A stretch of DNA of 43,888 nt from Photorhabdus australis DSM 17609. Its GTDB lineage: Bacteria; Pseudomonadota; Gammaproteobacteria; Enterobacterales; Enterobacteriaceae. The notes under the pieces are model-generated. The model ran no database searches and had not been told where the DNA came from. It saw only the letters and a program-made list of their open reading frames with translations. A program made the translations under genes and the position numbers. Below are positions 16,109 through 24,459 of this stretch, piece by piece (positions within the stretch are counted from its first letter, which is position 1; the number at the start of each line of letters is the position of its first letter). The stretch is taken from NCBI RefSeq assembly GCF_000711895.1, contig NZ_JONO01000044.1, positions 1 through 43,888 of the forward strand, written 5' to 3'.

Positions 16109-18964
16109 ATGACATCCTTTTTTGATCCGGCAATCTTTGCCAATACTCCCACGATCAACGTTCAGGATAATCGTGGCCTGACTATTCGTGAAATCAACGT
16201 TCACCGCACCTCAGCAAGCGGTGATACCGATATCCGTATCACCCGTCATCAGTATGATACCCACGGACACCTGAGACAAAGCATTGATCCACGCCTGTAT
16301 GCCGCCATGCAAACCGATAGCTCAGTGAAGCCTAATTTTACCTGGCACTATGATCTAACCGGTAATATCCTGCGTACAGAGAGTGTTGATGCAGGCCAAA
16401 CCGTTACCCTCAATGATATTGAAGATCGCCTGATACTGACAAAAACCGCAACCGGAATAACACAAACCCGGCAATATGAATCCTCTTCCCTACCGGGTCG
16501 TTTATTGTCAATCTCCGAACAAGAGGAATGGGAAACAATCCCACATGTGACTGAACGCCTTATCTGGGCCAGAAATACACAGGAAGAAAAAAGCCGTAAC
16601 CTTGCTGGCCAGTGTGTTAATCACTATGACACCGCAGGGCTGACCCAACTGGAAAGCCGATCATTGACCGGAACCGTTTTATCACAGTCCCGTCAATTGC
16701 TCGTCGATGATCAAGAAGCCGACTGGAATGATAACGAAGCGACCAACCAAAGCAGACTGGACAAGCAGACCTACACCACACAAAGCACCTTTGACGCTAC
16801 CGGCACGTTACTCACTCAGACTGATGCTAAAGGTAATATACAACACCTGGCCTATAACGTTGCCGGGCAACTGAAAGGTAGCAAACTAACTGTACAAGGC
16901 CAGCCTGAACAAATTATCATTAAATCCCTGACCTATTCTGCCACCGGGCAAAAACTGCAAGAAGAACACGGTAACGGCGTTATTACCGAATACACTTATG
17001 AACCAGAAACCCAACGTCTGATTGGTATCACCACGCGCCGTACCTTAGACACCAAACTGTTACAGGATTTACGCTATGAGTATGACCCGGTGGGTAACGT
17101 CATCAATACTCGTAATAGCACAGAAGCTACTCGCTTCTGGCGCAATCAGAAAATCGTTCCGAAGAATACTTATACCTATGATTCTCTATACCAGTTAATC
17201 GAAGCCACTGGACGGGAAATGGCCAATATCGTCCAACAGAGTCACCAGCTTCCTTCCCCTGTTTTGCCTGTTGATAACAGTACTTACACCAAATACATTC
17301 GTACTTATACTTATGACCATGGCGGTAATTTGACACAAATCCAGCACAGTTCACCCGCCATCAAAGGCAGCTATACCAAAAAGATAACCGTTTCAAATCG
17401 CAGCAACCGCGCAGTACCGAGTGAACTAACCGACAACCCGATGCAGGTAGATGAACTGTTCGATGCCGGCGGTAACCAGAATACATTGACACACGGGTAC
17501 CATCTGGACTGGAACACTCGAGGTCAATTGCAACAAGTGACACCCGCAGCACAAAGAAACAGCATCAACCATAATAAGGAGTGGTATCGCTATGGCCACG
17601 ACGGGACACGCTTATTAAAAGTGAACGAACAGCCCACTCAATATTCTATTCAGCAACAGCGAGTCATCTATCAGCCGGGATTAGAACTACGAACAACACA
17701 AAACGACCAGAATATAACGGAAGACTTGCAGGTTATTACCATTGGTGAAGCTGGTCGTGCACAAGTGCGAGTATTACATTGGGAAAAACCACCAACCGAT
17801 ATCACAAACAATCAGGTACGTTATAGTTACGATAATCTCACGGGCTCCTGCCAACTTGAGCTAGATGATAAGGGGGGAATTACCAGTCAGGAAGAATACT
17901 ATCCATTCGGCGGTACCGCTTTATGGGCGACCAGGGACCAAACAGAAGCTAACTATAAATTTATTCGTTATTCCGGCAAGGAACGTGATGCAACAGGACT
18001 GTACTACTATGGTTACCGGTATTACCAACCATGGGTAGGGCGATGGTTAAGCGCAGATCCGGCAGGAACAGCCGACGGCGTGAACCTTTATCGGATGGTA
18101 CGAAATAATCCGGTGACATTACATGATCCAGATGGATTAACACCAGAACAATGGCACACTCGAGAAGCATTTAAACAATTACCTTTCAGCGAACATAGTT
18201 TAGGTACACGTGATGAACTTGCGCCAAAGATATCAGGCACAAATAGTTTATGGTATGAAGCCTATCATGGTCAGACTAAAGAACGTGAAGCATTGGGCCT
18301 GTTTAACGAATTGCCTTTTGCAGAACCTAAAGTAGCGGCGGCTGAAGAGATTAACCTACATGGCATAACAACTGAAAATGTTACCGTTTATCGAGTGGAA
18401 GTCGCACAACAATCAGAGAAGTTTCTTTATACCGCGATTACCAGTACAGGTGGTGTGAGAATTGCAATTCCTAACAGGAGCAACGAGCATGGCGACAAGG
18501 AGGACTACCTCAGTAAAACCATGCCAGCTGAGGCACAGAAAGGGGGTGGATGGTATCAATTTGCTAAAAATTATATTGCAGCAAATAAGGGGAAATCCAG
18601 CGGTAACCTTGCGTTCTATAATTTTGGCAACCCACGTCGAGCATTACAGTTCTACGAACAAAAAACTGAAAATCCCAAGGAGAAATTCCCCTTTGTCATA
18701 AAATCGTTTGATATCCCTTCAGCGGTATTTAAAGCGATTGCCGAAGACGCCACTTTAGAAAAAGACTATAAAAAATTCCCTACCGCGCCAATGAATGTCG
18801 ATGTGGCAGCATTTAATCAACTTGGTCTACAACCTCATCATGTTGATTTACTCGTTGGCTCCATTGTTTCTAAAAGCGGAAGAGTCTATTCGGAAAATGA
18901 ACATTGGCAGTTAATGGATAAACCCTCTCAGGTTACCAGCAGACCGCTGATACGCCGTAGGTAA
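16109..18964 (+). CDS. tccC: Tc insecticidal toxin complex subunit C (TccC), Rhs core with a variable toxic C-terminus
   Basis: 951 residues. Residues 1-677 form the conserved Rhs/YD-repeat part (many YDTHGHL, YDLTGN and YEYDPVGNV-like repeats) ending in the Rhs core signature YYYGYRYYQPWVGRWLSADP. TcC is an aspartyl autoprotease; D650 in SADPAG and D673 in HDPDGL match the two catalytic aspartates known from TccC3 (D651, D674), and cleavage is expected after L677. The released effector, residues 678-951 (274 aa), is the hypervariable region. I do not firmly recognise it. It shows TVYRVEV, FYNFGNPRRALQFYEQK, FPFVIKSFDIP and, near the end, SENEHWQ, an order reminiscent of ADP-ribosyltransferase folds, but the STS element is not standard. 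AAGGA precedes the ATG. It is probably co-transcribed with tcaC. Confidence 0.95.
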   Translation: MTSFFDPAIFANTPTINVQDNRGLTIREINVHRTSASGDTDIRITRHQYDTHGHLRQSIDPRLYAAMQTDSSVKPNFTWHYDLTGNILRTESVDAGQTVTLNDIEDRLILTKTATGITQTRQYESSSLPGRLLSISEQEEWETIPHVTERLIWARNTQEEKSRNLAGQCVNHYDTAGLTQLESRSLTGTVLSQSRQLLVDDQEADWNDNEATNQSRLDKQTYTTQSTFDATGTLLTQTDAKGNIQHLAYNVAGQLKGSKLTVQGQPEQIIIKSLTYSATGQKLQEEHGNGVITEYTYEPETQRLIGITTRRTLDTKLLQDLRYEYDPVGNVINTRNSTEATRFWRNQKIVPKNTYTYDSLYQLIEATGREMANIVQQSHQLPSPVLPVDNSTYTKYIRTYTYDHGGNLTQIQHSSPAIKGSYTKKITVSNRSNRAVPSELTDNPMQVDELFDAGGNQNTLTHGYHLDWNTRGQLQQVTPAAQRNSINHNKEWYRYGHDGTRLLKVNEQPTQYSIQQQRVIYQPGLELRTTQNDQNITEDLQVITIGEAGRAQVRVLHWEKPPTDITNNQVRYSYDNLTGSCQLELDDKGGITSQEEYYPFGGTALWATRDQTEANYKFIRYSGKERDATGLYYYGYRYYQPWVGRWLSADPAGTADGVNLYRMVRNNPVTLHDPDGLTPEQWHTREAFKQLPFSEHSLGTRDELAPKISGTNSLWYEAYHGQTKEREALGLFNELPFAEPKVAAAEEINLHGITTENVTVYRVEVAQQSEKFLYTAITSTGGVRIAIPNRSNEHGDKEDYLSKTMPAEAQKGGGWYQFAKNYIAANKGKSSGNLAFYNFGNPRRALQFYEQKTENPKEKFPFVIKSFDIPSAVFKAIAEDATLEKDYKKFPTAPMNVDVAAFNQLGLQPHHVDLLVGSIVSKSGRVYSENEHWQLMDKPSQVTSRPLIRRR

Positions 18965-19020
18965 TAAAAGATAGCCAGCTTACCCGAATGGCATTATTAA
19001 ACTTTTTACCACTCTTTTTA

Positions 19021-19049
19021 TATGCAGGTTTCTTAAAGAAACCTGCATA
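19021..19049. terminator. Strong hairpin between convergent tccC and chitinase genes
   Basis: TATGCAGGTTTC and GAAACCTGCATA form a perfect 12-bp stem around a 5-base loop. It lies in the 109-base gap between the two convergent stop codons. Neither side has a clear T-tract, so it may work as a bidirectional block or an RNA-stabilising hairpin rather than a classical intrinsic terminator. Confidence 0.65.
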
Positions 19050-19073
19050 ACCGCAGAACAAATTAGTAAAACA

Positions 19074-20666
19074 TCAACCCTGATTCTTTTTCTTAATAAA
19101 AATCGGGACAGGATCAGGAGTAGGCACAGGGCTATTACAATTATAATGTTCTCCTTTCAGCCCCATTTTCTTACAGGCAGTCGACAAAACATCGTGAGGT
19201 GTTGCCCAATCCTCTTCCCAATCGCTGCCGTCGTAACGTTCCTTTTTAAACAAATCCCACATAATGAGGCCCGATTTACCGTATTTAATCGTGCCGTCTA
19301 ATATGTTATTGAGATCAGTCTTACTGAGCGGTAAATTACCGGTTGCTGGCCTACCTACTTCAAATCCAACCGTGATAGGTGGCAAAACCAATAATTTTTG
19401 GGGTTGAATTGAAGCTAAGGCATAATTACGCGCGCCTTTAAGCTTAACATGAGGAATCGCAACTTCATTACCTGATTTAAGCCAGTTAATATATTGGCTA
19501 TAGTAATATTTCACCTGACCGGGTAGATCACAAGGAATATGAGAATCCTTGCCACAATCTGTCTCACTCAAATCATAAGTCATCACACCGATATAGCTGA
19601 ATCGATTGATAAGGTTCGGATAAGTTAGTGCAGTATTATAAATCAAACCATAGAGATTTCCTCCCCACCAGGCACCACCATAAATATTAGAATATATCGC
19701 AACCGTTCCCCAATTAGCGGACATATTCGGAATACCTCCCGTTGCGGGGCCAGCTGTACTTAATTTGAGCGATGGCTTAACAGCACTAATCGAATTGTAA
19801 AAAGACTTTAAAATAGCGGCAAACTTATCCACAGTTTCAGGCATTGCGCGGGGAATTATTTCTGCACCTGGAACAATATTCATTGATTCATCATACACAT
19901 AATTACCAATCCCTTTCCTCATTAAAACTGATGTAGTCAAATTCTCACTATTATTCGGGGGAACGTTGATTGAGTCAGGCGTTAATTTCCAGCTTCTGGC
20001 ATTAATATCAGCATGCCAGAATTCTTCATAGTCAACATCAATTCCAACAACACCCAAATCAGCAGCCAAATTAACAATATTTCTGTATACCTTGTCTGCT
20101 GCTTTCCCGGTAATAGTACTGTCAAATCGAGGGATTCTAGTCAGTGGATTGGGGAAAATATCATAAACCGCACCCGGTTCATTACCACAAGCGTCCTTTT
20201 TATCGGCAGTGATATCATAAATTTTCGGATAACAACTGAAATTCCATCCCCCTACAGCAATATAGGTACTTACTCCATGAGATTTTAAATCAGCAATAAT
20301 CCCCTTTAACTTGACAAAATCTGATGCAGCATTTTTAACAGTTTTTGCACTGATCATTTGACCTGGAGTACAGGTATAGCCAAACAATCCGGTACATTTC
20401 AGACTATTTTTCTCATAATTAACAAAACTGGGCTGTACAAAGGATAATACCAACGTATTAAAGTTACTCTTATTCTTAGCAATATCACTGCTTAATTTTT
20501 CAAAATTATCAAGGCTAGCATAATATTCTTGAGTATCCATTTGCGCAGCAGGTCCACTCAAATAATATGCAGAGATTTTAGGATTAGAAGCAATAGTATT
20601 GCCAGAAGTAATAGAGAATAATATTGCGCTTGCTAATAAACATCGATTTACCTTGGGCTTATACAT
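19074..20666 (-). CDS. Secreted GH18 chitinase
   Basis: 530 residues. GH18 chitinases hydrolyse beta-1,4-N-acetylglucosamine chains such as insect cuticle or gut peritrophic matrix. A signal peptide is evident (about residues 1-27: KVNRCLLASAILFSITSG, then NTIAS). The substrate-strand motif AVGGW is at 137-141. The catalytic DxxDxDxE motif reads VGIDVDYE: D210, D212 and the proton donor E214 are intact, but the first Asp is Val207. A long Gly/Trp-rich region with YGGAWWGGNLYG follows, then GKSGLIMWDLFK, which has the conserved C-terminal Trp of the barrel. The C-terminus ends in a short Pro-rich tail; I see no chitin-binding domain. A good Shine-Dalgarno site (GGAGATG) precedes the ATG. It faces tccC; chitinases are built into some Tc complexes such as that of Yersinia entomophaga, so a joint role is plausible but inferred. 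Confidence 0.92.
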   Translation of the reverse strand: MYKPKVNRCLLASAILFSITSGNTIASNPKISAYYLSGPAAQMDTQEYYASLDNFEKLSSDIAKNKSNFNTLVLSFVQPSFVNYEKNSLKCTGLFGYTCTPGQMISAKTVKNAASDFVKLKGIIADLKSHGVSTYIAVGGWNFSCYPKIYDITADKKDACGNEPGAVYDIFPNPLTRIPRFDSTITGKAADKVYRNIVNLAADLGVVGIDVDYEEFWHADINARSWKLTPDSINVPPNNSENLTTSVLMRKGIGNYVYDESMNIVPGAEIIPRAMPETVDKFAAILKSFYNSISAVKPSLKLSTAGPATGGIPNMSANWGTVAIYSNIYGGAWWGGNLYGLIYNTALTYPNLINRFSYIGVMTYDLSETDCGKDSHIPCDLPGQVKYYYSQYINWLKSGNEVAIPHVKLKGARNYALASIQPQKLLVLPPITVGFEVGRPATGNLPLSKTDLNNILDGTIKYGKSGLIMWDLFKKERYDGSDWEEDWATPHDVLSTACKKMGLKGEHYNCNSPVPTPDPVPIFIKKKNQG

Positions 20667-20797
20667 ACATTCATCTCCACTCGGTTAACATTATTTTCCT
20701 GACGACAGCAATGGTTGTCATGACAATTCATTGCCTTTTATCATGGATGGTAATGATTCTTCCCTAATAGAGCGTAAATACGTTCAATGCGTTACTA

Positions 20798-21055
20798 TAC
20801 CCTTCATCCTTCATCCTTCATCCTTCAAATTGCCTCTTTGTTGGCTGCACTCACCCCGGTCACATCGTTATCTATACCCTTCATCTTTCAAGCTGCTGCT
20901 TTGTTGGCTGCGTTCACTTACCCCAGTCACATAGTTATCTATGCTCCTGGGGATGCGTTCCCTTGCCGCCGCACTGCAACTTGAAATCTATTGGGTATAT
21001 GCTCCCGGGGATTCGCTCCCTTGCCTTCGCGATCCATCTTGAAATCTATTGGGTA
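20798..21055 (+). repeat. Outer ERIC element split by a second ERIC
   Basis: The left half (20798-20874) reads up to CACATCGTTATCTA and the right half (20998-21055) continues with TATGCTCCCGGGG to GGGTA. Together they make one ERIC. The left end also carries three tandem CCTTCAT heptamers (20801-20824), so the element is longer than usual there. The interruption is the complete ERIC at 20875-20997. Confidence 0.88.
20875..20997 (+). mobile_element. ERIC inserted into another ERIC, with TA duplication
   Basis: A 123-base ERIC from TACCC to GGGTA, lying inside the outer copy. The host dinucleotide TA appears on both sides (20873-20874 and 20998-20999), and joining the flanks at one TA restores an intact ERIC sequence. 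This is the footprint expected of a MITE moved by a TA-targeting transposase (IS630/Tc1-mariner type). Confidence 0.88.
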
Positions 21056-21712
21056 TATAGACTACTGACATGTTGCATTAATTATTTCAGTACACCAGTC
21101 TTATCATAGTTCATTTTTTACCATTTACCACTAAATAAGTATAAATTATTTACAAAATGCTACTAACACTGAAATAAAATTGTTTTGTTTTAAAATAATC
21201 CCACTAATTTTCATTTCTGAGAATTGATTATTACAAGAGACTTACATTAGCAACAATGTTTCAGCTTACATAATTTTACACAATTTTCTATATAACAACT
21301 CACTTTCAAATTTAGCTTATGGAAAATACACTCAACCTCGAATAAATAATTTTAGAAAATAACAAAATTATTATATTCCAACTTTACCAATCCTAATCTT
21401 CCACATCATCTAAAAATCCATAATATATTTATCTCATAAACCCTGCTCATTGATTATATACCTTAAAACAACTGCTGACGACTTAACTATTGAAGAAACT
21501 TTCATTAATCAAAAGAACTCAATATAAAAAACAGGAAATTTCAACAATTATTCAACCAATCATTAAAATGTAACACCTAGAATTTGCAGGATTAATGATC
21601 ATAACCGTATACTCGGCTGTGCATTAGGAATAAATCTGGAATATCGAGCAACCTATCAGTCGCTTAAGATATATTCCAGCAAGTGAAACAAAGTAAAAAT
21701 AGGAAAATTATT
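21056..21712. other. AT-rich intergenic region
   Basis: About 650 very AT-rich bases between the ERIC cluster and the small secreted-protein gene. No coding frame, RNA gene or strong hairpin was recognised. It should hold the promoter of the plus-strand gene at 21713. Confidence 0.4.
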
Positions 21713-21937
21713 ATGACACGTTTAGGCTTATCTGTAACTGTATTATCACTATTATTTTCTGGCGCAGTCTTAGCAGCTCCAGCCACACCTATGACTCAAT
21801 CTTCGAATACTCAAATGACCTCTTCCCATATGGGGAAAACAGCAGACCATAATGGGAAACAATCAGACAAAACCACAACAAAACATTCAAATCATAAGGT
21901 AATGAAAACAAAGGAAGAAGCAAAGAAGACTCACTGA
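21713..21937 (+). CDS. Small secreted Lys/His/Thr-rich protein
   Basis: 74 residues from the ATG at 21713, which has AGGA about 9 bases upstream; an in-frame GTG at 21683 is less likely because it would add charged residues ahead of the signal peptide. Residues 1-21 form a clear Sec signal peptide (LGLSVTVLSLLFSGAVLA, then AP). The mature part of about 53 residues is low in complexity, rich in Thr, Ser, Lys, His and Met, with no Cys. The composition recalls the acid-shock protein Asr and other small periplasmic basic proteins, but there is no alignable motif. It is monocistronic. It may bind metals or polyanions; that is only an inference from composition. Confidence 0.65.
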   Translation: MTRLGLSVTVLSLLFSGAVLAAPATPMTQSSNTQMTSSHMGKTADHNGKQSDKTTTKHSNHKVMKTKEEAKKTH

Positions 21938-22074
21938 TCTCCCTATTTTAAAGGGACCGCATGCTGCACAGAGGATTCTTTCAACTACAGCAGACATATA
22001 GAGGAACTTGTTTTCTCATAGCGGTTCGGTAAGTGGTTATAACACAAGTTCAATCGTGTCATGACCATAAATTC

Positions 22075-22093
22075 AGGGGGGAAAATCCCCCCT
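22075..22093 (-). terminator. GC-rich hairpin after queH
   Basis: AGGGGGGA and TCCCCCCT form a perfect 8-bp stem with a 3-base loop, 21 bases after the queH stop (minus strand) and followed on that strand by GAATTTATG. It probably ends the queH transcript and may also stop transcripts from the gene at 21713. Confidence 0.7.
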
Positions 22094-22113
22094 CAACCTA
22101 TTAAATGAAAAAC

Positions 22114-22782
22114 TTAACAAGCGCCTTCTGTATCATCATCGCCATAATATTTAACACCAATTCTGATAATATCTCGCCCCTGAGACTTACGGTGCTCATT
22201 GCTGTCACGCAATGAATAGATACAACCACAATATTCCTGCTGATAAAATCTTTCCCGTTTACTGATTTCAATCATCCGAGCCGAACCACCTTGCTTACGC
22301 CAGTTGTAATCCCAGTATTGAACCCCCGGATATTGGCTTGCAGCGCGTTTTCCGCAATCATTTATTTGCTGCATATTTTTCCAACGAGAAATACCCAGAG
22401 AACTTGAAATAACGCTGAAGTTATTTTCATAAGCATACAAAGCGGTGCGTTCAAAACGCATGTCAAAACACATAGTGCAACGAACACCTCTTTCTGGCTC
22501 CCACTCCATGCCTTTGGCGCGTTCGAACCAGTTGTCACTATCATAATCTGCGTCAACAAATGGCACGTTATGTAGTTCCGCAAAGCGGATATTTTCTTCT
22601 TTGCGAATTAAATATTCCCGTTTGGGATGAATATTAGGATTGTAGAAAAAGACGGTGTAATCAATTCCAGAGGCATGTAAAGCTTCCATCACTTCACCAG
22701 AGCAAGGAGCACAACAAGAGTGCAATAATAACCGTTCCGCGTTATCCGGTAATGTTAGAACAGGACGAACAAAGTTTTCCAT
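22114..22782 (-). CDS. queH: Epoxyqueuosine reductase QueH
   Basis: 222 residues. QueH carries out the last step of queuosine synthesis, reducing epoxyqueuosine in tRNA; it is the non-homologous replacement for QueG. The family pattern is complete: [13 protein letters not shown] with C23, C24 and C27, the CTMC pair C102/C105 in RCTMCFDMR, and C185/C187 in EYCGCIYSL. The cysteines bind an iron-sulfur cluster and a second metal. [20 protein letters not shown] and [11 protein letters not shown] are further conserved blocks. The length is normal for the family. It stands alone between a small secreted-protein gene and a BenE transporter, with a strong terminator hairpin downstream. It is a housekeeping gene. 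Confidence 0.93.
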   Translation of the reverse strand: MENFVRPVLTLPDNAERLLLHSCCAPCSGEVMEALHASGIDYTVFFYNPNIHPKREYLIRKEENIRFAELHNVPFVDADYDSDNWFERAKGMEWEPERGVRCTMCFDMRFERTALYAYENNFSVISSSLGISRWKNMQQINDCGKRAASQYPGVQYWDYNWRKQGGSARMIEISKRERFYQQEYCGCIYSLRDSNEHRKSQGRDIIRIGVKYYGDDDTEGAC

Positions 22783-23047
22783 TGGGCAGGCTCCATAATA
22801 AGTATAAGAATTAATTATAGAATATAGTTATTTTTAGCTTCAAATCTTTCGCAAGCCATTCATCATGACTTATTTGTCTTTGATCATAGTAAATTACTTG
22901 AAATTCAGGCAGGTTCCACCGTTATATTATCATCAAAGTTTGTACGGCAAAGCTCACTACAGATAAATGTGTTTTGCACTGAATTCTGGTCAAATTACAA
23001 ACAAAACCAGATGCTTTCAATCAAAATAATCAAAAATGGAGACAACT

Positions 23048-24241
23048 ATGCGCCATGCAATCTCCTTGCGTGACCTCTCTTTTCCTGCAATCGCAGCTGG
23101 GTTCGTCGCTGTTCTGGTTGGATATACCAGTTCCGCAGCCATTATCTTTCAGGCCGCTGAAGCCGCAGGGGCAACAACCCTACAAATCGGTGGCTGGCTA
23201 AGCATGCTCGGACTTGGGATGGGTATCAGTTCCCTGGGACTATCGCTTTATTACCGCACACCCGTCCTGACCGCATGGTCAACACCGGGCGCCGCACTAC
23301 TGGTAACAACACTACCAGGAACATCAATCAACGAAGCCATTGGTATCTTCATCTTTGCTTCCGCGCTGATTTTGCTATGTGGTATCACCGGCCTGTTTGC
23401 CCGGTTGATGAACTACATTCCACAAGCACTCTCCGCAGCTATGTTAGCCGGTATTCTGCTACGCTTTGGTTTAGATGCCTTTTCCTCGTTTTCAGTCAAC
23501 TTCGTACTGACTGCCGGAATGTGTTTGACTTATCTTTTGACACGCAGATATTTATCCCGCTATGCCATCATCTTAACGCTATTATCAGGGCTGATAATTG
23601 CGGCTTTACAGGGAAATATTCACTTTGAACAACAATCCACAACCGCGTTTGCTACCCCTGAATTTATTGCACCCAATTTCACACTCTCTTCGCTATTGAG
23701 TGTCGGTATCCCATTTTTTATCGTTACAATGGCGTCTCAAAACGCCCCCGGCATTGCTACACTAAAAGCCTCAGGGTATCCGGTTTCTGTTTCATCATTA
23801 ATAAGCTGGACAGCGCTTATTTCACTGATCTTGTCACCTTTTGGTGGTTTTTCTGTCTGTATTGCCGCCATAACAGCGGCAATTTGTATGAGTCCGGAAA
23901 TCCACGCTGATCCGAATCGCCGTTATATGGCCGCTGTCATAGCGGGTGTGTTTTACCTGATAGCGGGCCTGTTCGGTGGTTCAATCAGTATGTTATTTAG
24001 CGCCCTACCAGCTGCCCTCATTCATGTTATTGCCGGATTAGCATTACTTGGAACAATTTCCGGCAGCCTGTTACAAGCGCTACAGAATGAAAAACAACGG
24101 GACGCAGCAATAATCACATTTTTGATCACTGCTTCCGGTGTCACTCTACTTGGCGTAGGTGCTGCATTCTGGGGACTAATAGGTGGAATAATAACCATGT
24201 TTCTCTTATCTTTGCCCGGAAAAAACAAAATAGATCATTAG
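23048..24241 (+). CDS. benE: BenE-family transporter (putative benzoate:H+ symporter)
   Basis: 397 residues with 11-12 hydrophobic segments, matching the BenE family in length and pattern. The N-terminal block LSFPAIAAGFVAVLVGYTSS and TPVLTAWSTPGAALLVTTLP are family hallmarks, and the later SQNAPGIATLKASGYPVS and FGGFSVCIAAITAAICM blocks also fit. It belongs to the same broad fold class as nucleobase and sulfate transporters. I start at the ATG at 23048, which has GGAG 6 nt upstream; an ATG at 23036 overlaps that site. No benzoate-degradation genes are near, so benzoate as substrate is only a family name here. An aromatic acid or a purine-like compound is possible. It is monocistronic. Confidence 0.88.
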   Translation: MRHAISLRDLSFPAIAAGFVAVLVGYTSSAAIIFQAAEAAGATTLQIGGWLSMLGLGMGISSLGLSLYYRTPVLTAWSTPGAALLVTTLPGTSINEAIGIFIFASALILLCGITGLFARLMNYIPQALSAAMLAGILLRFGLDAFSSFSVNFVLTAGMCLTYLLTRRYLSRYAIILTLLSGLIIAALQGNIHFEQQSTTAFATPEFIAPNFTLSSLLSVGIPFFIVTMASQNAPGIATLKASGYPVSVSSLISWTALISLILSPFGGFSVCIAAITAAICMSPEIHADPNRRYMAAVIAGVFYLIAGLFGGSISMLFSALPAALIHVIAGLALLGTISGSLLQALQNEKQRDAAIITFLITASGVTLLGVGAAFWGLIGGIITMFLLSLPGKNKIDH

Positions 24242-24347
24242 ATAAACAGTAAAATTATACTTTTCAGCATTTTATGATACTTATCATTAATAAAACTTAT
24301 GATAATTTGCCGGGTCTGTTGCGCTTCGAATATTACGATGGGACATA

Positions 24348-24415
24348 TACCCAATAGATTTCAAGTTGCAGTGCAGCGGCAAGTGAAAATAGCAACTTGG
24401 AAGATAAAGGGGATA
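24348..24415 (-). repeat. ERIC element, internally deleted, opposite orientation
   Basis: About 68 bases. The left end TACCCAATAGATTTCAAGTTGC matches the reverse complement of the ERIC right end. The right end GCAACTTGGAAGATAAAGGGG matches the reverse complement of the ERIC left end with changes. The central palindrome is missing, giving a short form. Confidence 0.75.
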
Positions 24416-24459
24416 TCTAAACCTTAAATTTTCTTACTCGCAGAACCGAGCTTTCTATT

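Noticed and set aside
18140-18964. Calling the TccC C-terminus a definite actin-ADP-ribosyltransferase like TccC3
   Set aside because: The middle ART motif is not canonical and I cannot align the domain with TccC3; it is reported only as a possibility.
7548-21055. CRISPR array
   Set aside because: The recurrent sequences are dispersed ERIC copies thousands of bases apart, not short repeats with regular spacers.
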